A stretch of DNA of 64,000 bases from Sphagnum compactum (taxonomy: Eukaryota > Bryophyta > Sphagnopsida > Sphagnales). Numbering within the stretch: the stretch's first letter is position 1; the number at the start of each line of letters is the position of its first letter. The DNA is taken from positions 17,794,001-17,858,000 of the forward strand of contig OZ234498.1 of assembly GCA_965153455.1 (NCBI GenBank), read 5' to 3'. Both the position numbers and the translations under genes were made by a program. Below, one piece after another: positions 45,662-57,246 of the stretch. The notes beneath the pieces were generated by a model. It was given only the letters and a program-made list of their open reading frames with translations. It did no database searches and was not told the origin of the DNA.

Positions 45662-45783
45662 ATGGAATGGTCAAGCCCCCTGCGCCCATTATGTTGAGTA
45701 AGGCGCTAAATAGATGAGCTGTTAGGGCAAGCTTGGTGGCGTACACAGCGTAATGGGGCAAGGGCAAGACCATTCCATGACAT
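45662..45783. repeat. MITE-like inverted repeat
   Basis: TATGGAATGGTCAAGCCCCC at the left and, reading inward from the right, CATGGAATGGTCTTGCCC. Inner matches continue with TGCGCCCATTATG against CAGCGTAATGGGG. About 122 bp, relatively GC-rich. No target duplication confirmed. Confidence 0.6.
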
Positions 45784-48700
45784 TAAGGTCTGGGGTTGCA
45801 AAATTTAACAATTAAAATAAAATGCATGTTCAACAGAGATTTTGGTCACTATTATGAGCGTATGACAATCACTGGAAAATTATGTCATATAAAGTGGTCA
45901 AGAAAATGACATAATTTGCTACCCCAGACATTACTAATGTTCCAAATACACTGCAAACAGAATGTGCTTTCTTGTCACCTTTTTCATACTTTTTGTTGTT
46001 GGAAAAGTTACATATTCAAAGCAACAACAAATTGTTTGATTCTGCCAAGTATGCTCATCATGTGCTGCAATATGTTGATTCAATCTTGTATAAGTATAAG
46101 CCTGGCTTGAATGGAGGCTTCTATTGAGAGGAACCACATCTACATACATGAATACTTTATTTGCGGATAGATAGTGAGTAAAACTCTCCTATTGGATTAG
46201 TTTGACTACACTTGGAACTTAGGTAGATAAAGTAATCATGGAGATCATGAATGTGCTTGACAAGACAATGATGGAAGATGGATGACGACAAATGTTGATG
46301 TCTCCACTCTTCCACTAAACCCTTATCACACACATATATCACAATTGTTACATGCTTGTCCACATCATAGCAATATGCCTTATAGGACTTATTTGACAAT
46401 AGTAAAGTAATTCTATTGCTTGATGTGAAACTTGTAAATTATTTGGACATGACCAATGTTGGGCAATTACTTGGGTTGTTGGGTTAGAACTATTGATTTT
46501 GGGTAATAAAAACCAAACCAAATGGGTTTGATTTTGGAACTAGAAGAGAACCAAATTATTTTAAGAACATGATTATAATTGGGTTCTTAATTATTTATTC
46601 TGACCCCATTAAATAATCCTCCCAAAATTGATAACCTCTCTAATTTGATAAAAATCTTGTTCATGGATGTTGTTCCTTAAATTCCAAATTGATATCCTTA
46701 GATTTTTAATATCTAATAATTTTTCAAAAATAAAAAAGTATTTTGAGACATTTAAACATTTGTGATGAGCCAACATCCAAAGAAATTTGTTTTATCTGTT
46801 AATCTCGAAAATTACATCGAAGTTCCCAGAGCACTTTATGTGCATTTCGTTGTGATGGTATGGACACATCTAACATTGCTACAATTAAGGAAAGGGCCTT
46901 TAGTTTTTCAACCATGGTTGTTGTGATATGCTTAAATTATTGGTATAATTAATTAAGATTCATAACTTTGTGATGCACATTGTTAGCCAACACCAAAATA
47001 AACAACATAATTTTTATCACACATTAATGTTTTTTTGGTTCAAAATCTTAACTCCAAAACATTAAATTTTTCTGATTTGATAAATATAATTTATAAGAGG
47101 AACTTCAGTTTTGTAATATCTTCCACTAATTGATATTATTTTGGTTCACCATTCTTATCACTTAATGGAGGTCAGTTTGTATTTATTTGTGGAACTGATA
47201 CTTTTGACAATTTAAAAAAAAAAAGACAAGAATAGAGGGTTAATTGAAGATGGATTAATATTTAACCACTTATTTTGGTTTAGATTACTTGGAACAAAAT
47301 AAAATTGAAACCATTTTAATTATTTTTGAATAGGAATTGGAGATTCTTCGTAGAAGTAAATAATGGCCGAACATTGGACATGATTGAAGGATCACGTGTT
47401 TGCATGGTCCCAAAGCTTCCAATGCTATGGTAACAATGAAAATTTGACATTGTTTTGATTTGCTATTTTGTTGCATTATAATGCCAAATGAAGTCGACAT
47501 TTACACATTTAGTTTTGTTGTTAAAAGGGTAGTGCCCAAACACAACATTTGTTTTTCTACTATTATTTTTACCAATTTTGGGGAACTTTTTGGAGGTAAT
47601 TTTTATGGTATGGCAACGTCAACAACTTAATGAATGTAGTATGTAGTATTAGTTGGTGTTTTGAATGTGAAGTTTTGGGTTGAAGGAGTATAGTTTTGGT
47701 GAAATGAATGTGAAGTGCATCTTCTAAAAACTACTAGGAAAGAATTGATTAGGTAGTGGTGAATGATACTCATAAAAAAAACAAGGAGATGAAAAAGTTT
47801 AAGGGACTAGCAAAGCTTTTAGAATTCTAATAGGATGAATATATTTTTCATATCTTGGTTTTGGCTTTTGGAGAGTTATCTTGATGTGAATGGATTGAAT
47901 TGAATATTTATTTTAAAATAAAGAAATATTTTACTTATCTAGAGTATGTGATCTATCTTCACTTAGGCCTTGCAAAGTAAAAACTGGTTAGGTGGCTCAT
48001 TTTTTAGATTTTGAAAAGTTCATATTTACGTTATTAAATTTTGTGTAATTATAATAATTATCAATTTTATAATTTATAATTATCTCTTATGTTTTTGATC
48101 AAATATATTGATAGGTTAGATTATAAATATTATGAAACATGTGATTGGTCCAAAAATTCATGTAAAGGTTGGATATTTCAATTTGAAATTATAAATCATA
48201 AAAAGTGATGAAAATAATGGCATCATCAAAATGCAGATTGTAGTGATCATCAAAATGTTAACAAGGAATGTTAATGGACATTGATAATCCTCAAATGAAA
48301 ATTAATGATTTAAATAAATTTATGGTTAGGTATCCCCTTTAATGAAGATATTCACAATATGTAGCATTTTTCAGTTGAAGAAGGTGACTTGAAATCATAT
48401 ATTAGATGATTTTTAGAAGGTTTAAATATGGGAAGAAAAAGATATAATCAAACTTCCAAGCTTACCATATTAAAATTATTTAGAAATTGAATTAAGAAGA
48501 AATATTCAACATTTATCAAACATTAGTTGCAAGCAAGTCAATTAGCAAATCAAAATTATTGATGAAACTACACAAAGAGGAGACTCAATTTAGTGGTTGA
48601 AAGCAATACACCAACATGGTGAAAACACACTAAAACCCCTTAAAATTGTAGTCACAAATATAATTTTTTGTAATTTATTTTTTGGGTAACATATGGACAT

Positions 48701-51700
48701 CATATTGTGGATCATTTTTGTTTGTTTGAAGTATATTTGATGAAATTTAGACTTAAGCTAACCAATCATTTTATTTTTTAAAAAAAAGCATTGAATAACT
48801 TGAACGTATGAATTATATTTGTGACGAAAAGCCCATCATAAAGTTTGAAAAATTGCATATGTACTTCAAAACCAAGTTTGTGGGTGGAATTTTTGGGTGA
48901 ATTGTTTTTGTAGTGTATGATATTGATATATATATCAATTAAATTTAGGATCATTTTTAAATTAATTTTTTTGGGTGAAAATCCATTAAAAATGGCATTT
49001 AAAAAAAAAGGCAAATTAAACTTTTAAAAAGGAAAAACCATTATCATATGAAAGAGGAGAAAATTTAATAGTTCAATATTGCATTATGTTTTCATTTTTA
49101 TATTTTTTGATAATTTTTTACGAATCACAAACATGAGACCTTATGATTATCGCAAGTTATATACTTTATATACATTGATTTTATTCTTTTCATCTAACTA
49201 TTGGATCAAGATTAACTTTGATTCGAAGTTCATTTTGAATTTCATAATGTTCTACAAATTTAAATGTTTTTTGCTTGTGTTTAGAATAATCAAAGGATGC
49301 TATTAAGATTTCAACTTATTATGTATTATGATATTTGTTACACATCACCTTTGTTGGTAAAAAATTGTTCCCTCAATGTGCTTTCACCCAAAAATGTTAT
49401 TCTTCAATTATGAATTATACATGTGGTCATTAGTGGAAACATCAAAGAACAAAAAACCTATTGGGTGACAATTGAAAATTTTCAATCATTGGATTTGATA
49501 TCTAAAAGCTTTTAGTCACTTGGTTTCACAATGGAAAATTGGCAACTAAGTTTTCCAAATGATGACCAAAATTGTTTGGGCAACAAGCAAAAAAGTTCAG
49601 TCATTGGATAATGGTGAAAATTGACCCACTATCAGTTGAATGATTGAAATTTTTTGGGCAACTACGAAAATTGTTTTGGGCAATGAAAAAAAATATTTTT
49701 CAATTGCCCAATTCGACAACCACATCTTTTTCAATCACTTGGCTTAGTGGCCAAAACTTTTTGGTCATCGATTTCAAAGATCAAAAAATTGAACAATTAA
49801 AATTTTTTTGGTTGTTGAAAAACAAATGGTCAACATCCATCCTAATCAATGAAATTCACTTGTTCGAGTGGACATCGATGTGATGAATGACATAGCATGA
49901 TATGTCAAGCCATTTTTACCCTAGAAAAGTGGTGTGTTAAAAAATATTAAAAGAAAATTATCTTGAGATTAATTTAACCAACTAATTATGTGACATGTGG
50001 ACTGAAGAAGATCTCACATATGGTAAATAATGAAGTTGATCAAATAAAAAAGTTCACAATTTATTAAGCCATGCCTTTAGACAAGGACTATGCATTTAAT
50101 TGGGTGTAAAATATCTAAAAATAACATGGACCTTATGGTGAGAAATGGGAGATCTTTGAACACATCCACAAAAAGTATAATAATCTAAATCTAGCTTAAA
50201 ATATAGAAACTTAAAGCCCTGCAAGTAATAGGAGACAAATTATTTGATAATTTATTTATTTTCAAAATCTATTTTCATTTCTAATTACATTGTAAGGTGT
50301 TTCATTTTATTTCCTTGTGTAAATTTTTTGTTCAATTGCAATCGTAGTGTTTGTTAAATAAAAAAGTTGTTACATGTATCCATAAGTAATGTAACCTAAA
50401 TTATAGATATAATAAAAAACTAAATTAAAAAAATGCAAATATCATGGCATGGCTTTCATGTATTGTACACTTTTTTGGAAATTGGATTGTTGGGTTTTCA
50501 TGTGAGTAAAGCACATTCAAACATCTACATTAGCACAAAACCAAAACAATAAGTTTATAACAATAATTTATGACCTAATGGTTGTGTATTCATCAATAAT
50601 AACAAGTATGATAATCAAGAATCAAAATAATAAGTTATTGGTTCTAAGAATTTGAAATGGCAAACATTTGCCATTTGCTTGTAGAATCTTGATGAAGAAG
50701 GAAAGTGGGAAAGAATGATGACCTATCAAATAAAAAACTTGATACATAATGAATATCTTAAAGAGGTTACCCATGGTTGAAGTCCATTTGATACACCAAA
50801 CTTTGCTTGATTAAACAAAAAAATTCACTTGAGATAAGTCCACAAATTGAACATGATTAAAGAATTTAAATGGAAATCATACCTAAAATGATATTTATTG
50901 CATAATGTATGCAATGATTTGTACACTTGATTTGGTCATGCATTTGGAATGGAACTATTATCTCAATTTCTCTCCCAAGTCCAAGTCCAATTCTTTAAAT
51001 TACCCTCAAAAGAATATTAAAGTACTTGAAAAACATCCACGACTATTGTTTTAACTTATATTGTGAAAGCTTGATGCAATATGGAAAAGGAGCAAAATGA
51101 TAGCACTAGTAGGGTACACATGTACTCTACCTAAATTTGGAGACACTAATACGAGGTAATGTACTTCAGATTATTGTTTTCTTGTAAATGGAGTAAGCTA
51201 TTTCACAGAGTTGCAAACTTAGCTTAATAGAGGTTACAAGTTACAACATTCAAGGTTAGAGCTACAAAAAGAGGACCTTTCATGAACCTTTTTTGTTGAT
51301 TTAGTTGAACTTCAAAAGTCACCCATAATAACCAATTGCAAGAATCAAATTGTAATAGCACTTTGATGGCAACTCAGGTATCATGCAAGGACAAAACATG
51401 TTGAGATACCACATTATTTCATTAAATTAGAAAATGAGAACTTGAGTGTAACTATGTCTGTCACAAATATAAGTAGATATCTTTTTCAAGGCCCTTCTGG
51501 AGATAAAACATACAATCTTGGAGTGATAAGGAAGGAAGTATACACACCTCATGTGGTGCACTTGGATCATCCAAGACCCTAGCTATATCTTCAGCAACTA
51601 AAGGAGTGAACAAAAGCTGCATCTAGCAAGCAAGCGTTTGAAAATTAAGAAAGAAGCTTGAGAAATGAAGCTAAAACCTTAATCATGAAGACTCCATCAA

Positions 51701-52802
51701 AGTGACCAGCTAGATATATTCCTTCACCCCAAATGTGGAATTTGTGGACTAATGGGGTTCATCATTTTATGGTTATCATCCCCAAATGTGGCAATAAAAG
51801 ATAAGTAGGGTTGCTACAAACAGTGGAGTTTTTATGGGTTGATTTTTGCCAAATTTCAAATATGATTTTAATGATCTATACAAAGGATTTTTCATGGAAA
51901 AAAATGGCCCAAATGCAATAGATTTTTATTTTACTTTATCCCAAATGATTTGAAATTTTCATATCTCAATTAAAATAGTACTACTGCACAATTGTGTTGA
52001 AGTGAAATTAGCTGTGGGGATAAGGAATTTGACATGGGGTTGAATTGGTGTCCAATAGTAGTATGAAAAGAACCCATAGACTTTTTGTGTTCAAGGGTGT
52101 CTTACCCTCTGCAAAATTTCCACCTTAACAAAGGAGGAACCTTCCTCATAATGTTCCTCAAATGAATTACATCTGTCTGTTTCTAAGCACAAAATTCTGC
52201 TGGTTCTTTATGTTGGGTAATGAACTTGAATGGGGCTGCTTCGGGAATTAGGGTCGAACACTTGGCTTCCATCTTGTGAAGGTCCCTCCTTCTTCAGTCC
52301 CCTTCTTGGTACTTACCCTACACATTCAAAACCACATAATCCGATGGCCCAAAAGGAAGATGCAAACTCAAATCTCCAACACAAATAAGCACAACAAACT
52401 TTTTTAGGATTCCCCATGGGACCACGTTGAGAAAAACTTGAATTTCCATTAAGTTATTTGTTTAACAATGGGAAAATACAATGATCCCCGTATTTTACAG
52501 TAGGAAAATTAAAATGAAACATTGGATATTGGTCTCACAATTCCCCTGTAGAGTTTTCCTGGTGAAGCAAATTATGGTGCAAATCCCCTCCCTAAAGATA
52601 GGGGATTTGCCACCATCTGGGGAGCTTGCAAATCTTTGTTGTGAAGGACTGACTCGAAAAACAACTTTTAGCATCGGCACATTGGAAAAACCCCATTCTC
52701 AAATTCAGTCCAGGGAAGAAAACAGTACTGCACACTTTGATATAATCAAGCTGGGAGTGAATTCAACGACCCCAGAAAAAGGTTGCAGGTCACACACAGT
52801 AT
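45784..52802. other. Seven-kb AT-rich gene desert
   Basis: No convincing gene on either strand; open frames are short and without family signature. Around 49430-49830 the sequence is quasi-repetitive (variants of TTGGGCAAC, AATTTTCAATCATTGG and CCAAAATTTTTTGG). A 110-codon frame at 52481-52813 is unsupported. Confidence 0.45.
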
Positions 52803-52990
52803 GCCTTGGGTGAACCAGCACCTTCACCTTCTCAAGTGAGGCCTCTTAGAGGGTACATATAACCTGGGAGATGTTAAATTTGGACTCGGAGGTACCCTGA
52901 TTTATTTCAAAGAGGGGATATCTAATGTTTAGAAGCAACCCAAAAAACATTGGGATTTTTACCATGGTAGCATGCTGGTTCACCCTGGCC
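52803..52990 (+). mobile_element. Repeat family B copy
   Basis: A 188-bp copy. Ends GCCTTGGGTGAACCAGCACC and GCTGGTTCACCCTGGCC are inverted. Body: TTCACCTTCTCAAGTGAGGC, CTCTTAGAGGG, AAATTTGGACTCGGAG, ACCATGGTAGCATG. The same body occurs four more times between 60.4 and 62.2 kb. Shares terminal sequence with family A but not the interior. Confidence 0.78.
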
Positions 52991-54506
52991 CACACCATAC
53001 CATGCATTGCCTAAATATTGGGAAATGAGTATAAAGAGAGATAAGTCTGTAGGGGGAATAGATGGGTAGATAAGCCTCATGTAGGTAGAAGGTATGTAAA
53101 TTTTAGGGTTTAATTGACTTCAGACAAGCAGGTCTATAACACCATAAATTTTTTAATATGTATGATCTTGGGGGGCAAACAAAAAGATCAGCAATGGTGA
53201 TGCAGCTGCAAAGTTGTACATAATTTTCTTAGTATCAGAAGCAAACTCAATTCAATCCAAGATCAATCTGTGAGGGTCAAAGAAAACCTAAGTTTAAAAA
53301 CATTTCTATGTTCTGAAGAATTGAAATCGGTATAGACAGAGAGGCACAAGTCAGTAAGATTCAGAGAGCCAGACAGACACCATTAATCAGTTTAAAGTAT
53401 ATAGATGGAGGCCCTGAAAAAAAAGGGGGAAAAAAAAATGTAACCAATATTAGTGCTGCAGCTAGAAATTGTATCATAATTTTAATAATATCACAAACAA
53501 ACTCAATGAATCTCACGACTCGTATTGATCACACTAGTGAAGAAGGTCAAAAACTGTAACCTAGGAGAGAAGAAAAACATGATCTGAAAAGTGTTTTTTT
53601 GAAGATGAATAGGTACATTGAGGAGGAATTAATTAGTTGCTAGTACTGATGGACTGCTCATGATGAGTGTTATATATAATTTTACATCGCTAATTGTGAT
53701 CCATGCTGCCAGTACTGCAGCAATATGTGCACTGCAGTAGTTATAACCATGAGGAGGAGGAGGAGGAGGAGAGCTCTCATGATATCCGAGTCTCTTCTTG
53801 CATGATGTGATTCTACTCTTGCAGGAGGGCTCTCATCTGCTGCTGCTTAATCCTATGAGTACGCGGATACAAGTACCTGATACAGGTTTGTTGTGGTCTA
53901 CAAGTAAGCTAGAATGATCAGAATATGGGTTCCAATTATATTCTAGTTGTTGGGGTTGATGAGGAGCTATTAGTAATACTGGGACTCGCTACATGGATTT
54001 GTTTTCTGGTTTGAACTATGAGCTTCAGATCAGCTTAGAGTTTTGGCTCCAGTACATACTACTCGTCCAGCTACAGCTGCAGCACCGGTGCCTTGGAGGG
54101 AAGTTGGAACTCAAGCGATTTACTAGTGGCAAAAATTTGTATACTCTCTCCGGAGGATCATCGATCCAGGATTTTTATATAGACGTGTATAGGACTCACC
54201 CAGCTGCCTGCGTGCGGTAATCGCCTGAACTCACGTCGGTGAAAGGGGAAATCACAAATCACCTGTGAAATTAGACCAAACGATTGCTTATAATTTCAGA
54301 AACGGTACAGGTCTTGCTTCTTCTTTTGATCGTTTTGGGGCTGGAATTGAACACTTTGGGCCCCGACCTCCAGCTTGCTAAAAGCTCTAGAAAATATTGT
54401 AAGAGTATATATCAAAACTGCATCATTTGACGATATATAAGGAAAGTCTATATGTAAACTCCTCACCCAGGAGCTTGCAACTGGTGCAGAAGATAATATA
54501 TTTACC
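52991..54506. other. Intergenic, downstream of the ERF gene
   Basis: A GAG/GGA trinucleotide run lies at 53751-53771. The part near 54300-54506 should hold the ERF 3' UTR. Small open frames on the plus strand are not supported. Confidence 0.4.
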
Positions 54507-55750
54507 TCACGAGAATGCTGTGAAACAGGACGTGCTGCTGCAGCAGCTGGAATCAGACACTGACGGCGATGGAAGCTGGAGCTGACCAGAGTTGTTGTAT
54601 CCTAAAAGTTCCTCAATCATCTCCGAAGCGAACTTATCTTCCTCACTCATACAACTCTCGGCACTGGATAGATCAGGCTGTAATGAAGACGTTGTGGAGT
54701 TGCAGCAGCTTGATCCGAACTCGACTTTTCTCAACCAGTTCGCCTGATCTGAAGTCTGCCTACCTGTCTGTTTCTGCCAGATCCCAAGGTTTGATTGCTC
54801 GGCATCCAGGCACAAGCATGTGAGAGACTGTTCCATTCTGCTGTTATTAATGTTGTTGGCCTCCTCCTGCTGCTGCTGATGCTGCTGCACATGATTTTGA
54901 TCCTGAGCATCCTGCTGAGACGCTAAGTACCAACGATGCAGTTTTGCACTCAGAGTTGCGGAAAGCTTCTGGAATTTGGGGCTTTGTGGAGCATTCGGGT
55001 CCAATGGGAAATTCGTGCGTGCCCGTATACCACACATGAGTCGAGCAGCTTCGTCGTAAGCGTGAGCCGCATCCTCGGCTGTTTCGAAGGTTCCTAACCA
55101 CACTCTAGTCTTCCTGCAAAACCCCGCGGCACCCAACCCCCGGAATATATAATCATCCGCGAATCAGCAAAGACACTAGTCATCTGCTCTCGATCGGCCG
55201 GGAAGTTGTGACAACGACTGCAGCAATATCTACAATGTTTTGTGAAAACAATTGTCGGACTGCAAGAACTAGTCTCAAATATTTGCCAGCCTCGGATTGC
55301 TGCAGCTATTCATCGATTGAACGACCGTGACAAAGCTAGGTCTACGAAGAATCCAGAGTCTAAGTACCAGACAATCACTACAATCTGAAATAAATATAAT
55401 TTCGGACGGAGGCGCTATAACAAGCTGCTGCATTTAAGCTGGATCATATAACTAAACAACAGGAAGTCTCAAAAGCTATACTTGAAAGCAATAGAGCTCC
55501 ACACCAGAGTTCTGCACAATGCATTTATACAAAAACAGGTCGACCGTCACACAGTTGCAGCAATGACCTGCATAGATCCAGGACCAGGAAGACGAATCTC
55601 GGCAAGCTAGCTAACGATACATAAGCTGCACCTAAAGAGAAATGCAGCAGTAGAGGATCAGGGAATATACAAGAGAGGATGTCGAATCTCCGATACCCAA
55701 GAGCCCCAGTGCCTCTGTCGCACTCCCCTGTATCTCTGAGGTCGTCCCAT
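54507..55750 (-). CDS. SHINE/WIN1-clade AP2/ERF transcription factor, 2 exons
   Basis: Predicted nuclear regulator of cuticle (wax/cutin) genes by homology to SHN/WIN1. Exon 1 is 55750-55671 (80 bp, starting [16 protein letters not shown]), the intron 55670-55114 (557 bp, GT-AG), exon 2 55113-54507; 228 aa. The intron splits a Leu codon inside the AP2 domain, as in SHINE genes. The AP2 domain (about residues 6-63) has [36 protein letters not shown] and ARTNFP. The SHINE middle motif is at about 123-144 ([20 protein letters not shown]), and the C-terminal motif EMIEELL at about 191-198. Gln-, Ser- and Cys-rich linkers lie between. Length and motif order fit the clade. The leader just upstream is CA/GA-rich. 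Family assignment is firm; the cuticle role is inferred. Confidence 0.93.
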
Positions 55751-55783
55751 ACCCTTGAAAACTACTTGGATCTCTCTTCTCTC

Positions 55784-55807
55784 TTTGTGTGTGTGTGTGT
55801 GTGTGTA
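55784..55807 (-). repeat. (CA)n microsatellite in the ERF 5' leader
   Basis: A GT run on the plus strand (55786-55805), CA on the sense strand of the ERF gene, followed toward the ATG by GA-rich sequence. It starts about 35 bp upstream of the start codon, so it is probably transcribed leader. Repeat length may vary. Confidence 0.6.
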
Positions 55808-56335
55808 GTCTCTGTGATCTGCTCCGCGTCAAAAGCTGGTCTCTAGAGCAATCTAGAACCACGGTTGCTTGCTGCTCATGTGCAGTAAGGTAGTGTGGCA
55901 CTGGAGTCTTCTACGGGACCCGATCAAAGCACTTCCTGTGCCCCCCCTGGCCCCTTTTTGTAAACACGCGGGCGCCTAACTACAAATTAGTTCGTTGCTT
56001 ATTATTCTAGCATAATATTTGTATGGATTGTTGTGCACTAAGGAAAGCTAGCTAGCTAGCTCGCTCTAGGGCCGTCCTTTTCCTGGGCAATAAATCACGC
56101 TGCGAAATCCAATCTATACCTTGACGGACCGCACTAGCCGGAGGAACACACAACACAGTGCACATATAGCTAGCTAGCTAGACTCATCATCATCACCACC
56201 CACCCGCTGCCCCTCCCTCCTCTCCCCCCACCCCCCGCCCCACCCCCCTCGCCTAGCCTCGCCTCGCCTCGCCTTCCCTCCGCGCTCTTGCTGCACGGTG
56301 CACACGCTGCAGGGTTTCTGCTGCTGCTACTACTT
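55808..56335. promoter_or_regulatory. GC-rich upstream region of the ERF gene
   Basis: A cytosine-rich tract (56209-56263, with CCCCCC runs and CGCCT repeats) and AGCT/CTAG repeats at 56048-56064 and 56168-56182. This is the only strongly GC-rich non-coding part of the window and lies where the promoter should be. No individual factor site is claimed. Confidence 0.4.
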
Positions 56336-56623
56336 GGTAGTACGAGTTATTAGTATTATTCTGTCACGGCTTTCGCGGGTCAATCCGTTGTCGGCTTGCC
56401 TCGACTCCGTTCCGTTGGATAGATAGAACGGAAATAAGCCCAACGCCGTTTTGTGAAAATAGTTACCGTATTGTGCAACTGTAACAGTAACTGTTGAATG
56501 CTGATCTACCACTGCATCAAATTCTCTTCGGCTGCTACAAATAACTTGTTTGTTCTCCTGCCAACTATGCTGTCACTAGTATGTATAGTAGCTGACTTGG
56601 TTACCTATGGTATGGGAACCACT

Positions 56624-57240
56624 CAGGGTGCGTGGGTTTGGTTTGTTGTTTCCAGTTTTCTGATATAGCATTGCTGGTGATCATCTCAAACAAGATTTAG
56701 TAAGGTCGATTGGCAAAAAGTTTGTAGGAAACTGTGAAAACTGTAGGAAAGGAGAAAAAACTGTCCCAACAAACTATGTTTGAAATTTCCCCCTAAATTT
56801 TTTTTCTTGAAAATTTGGAAAAAATATATTATAACAAATAGGAAAATTGCAAAAGGATATTGTAGAAAAAAATTAAACTGTAAAAATGCTAGTGAAAATA
56901 AGTGAATAATTTTGACCACATTTTTCACACTGGTAATTTTTACTGTTTGAACAGTTCTCTAGATATTTTTGGTCAATTGATGCTAAATCTTGTTTGAGAT
57001 GATTGCTAAGTTAACAATGCTACATCAGAAAACTGAAAACAAAAACACTGCTACTAATTTTTTTGGTCAATTGATGCTTAGATCTTGTTTGAGATGAGTG
57101 CTAAATTAACAATGCTACATCAGAAAACTGAAAACAAAAACACTGCTAATAATTTTTTTGGTCAATTGATGCTTAAATCTTGTTTGAAATGAGTGCTAAA
57201 TTAACAATGCTACATCAGAAAACTGAAAACAAAAACACTG
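56624..57240. mobile_element. hAT-like element with triplicated right end
   Basis: The left end (about 56624-56700: GTTTTCTGATATAGCATTGC, TCTCAAACAAGATTTAG) is the inverted counterpart of a right-end unit repeated three times in tandem. The repeats begin at 56971, 57065 and 57160, period 94-95 bp, each containing GGTCAATTGATGCT, CTTGTTTGAGATGA, ACAATGCTACATCAGAAAAC and AAAACACTG. No transposase; the interior is AT-rich. The left boundary is approximate. Confidence 0.75.
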
Positions 57241-57246
57241 CTAATT

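Noticed and set aside
52481-52813. 110-codon plus-strand frame
   Set aside because: Runs into a family B element terminus at its end and shows no family motif; likely chance.
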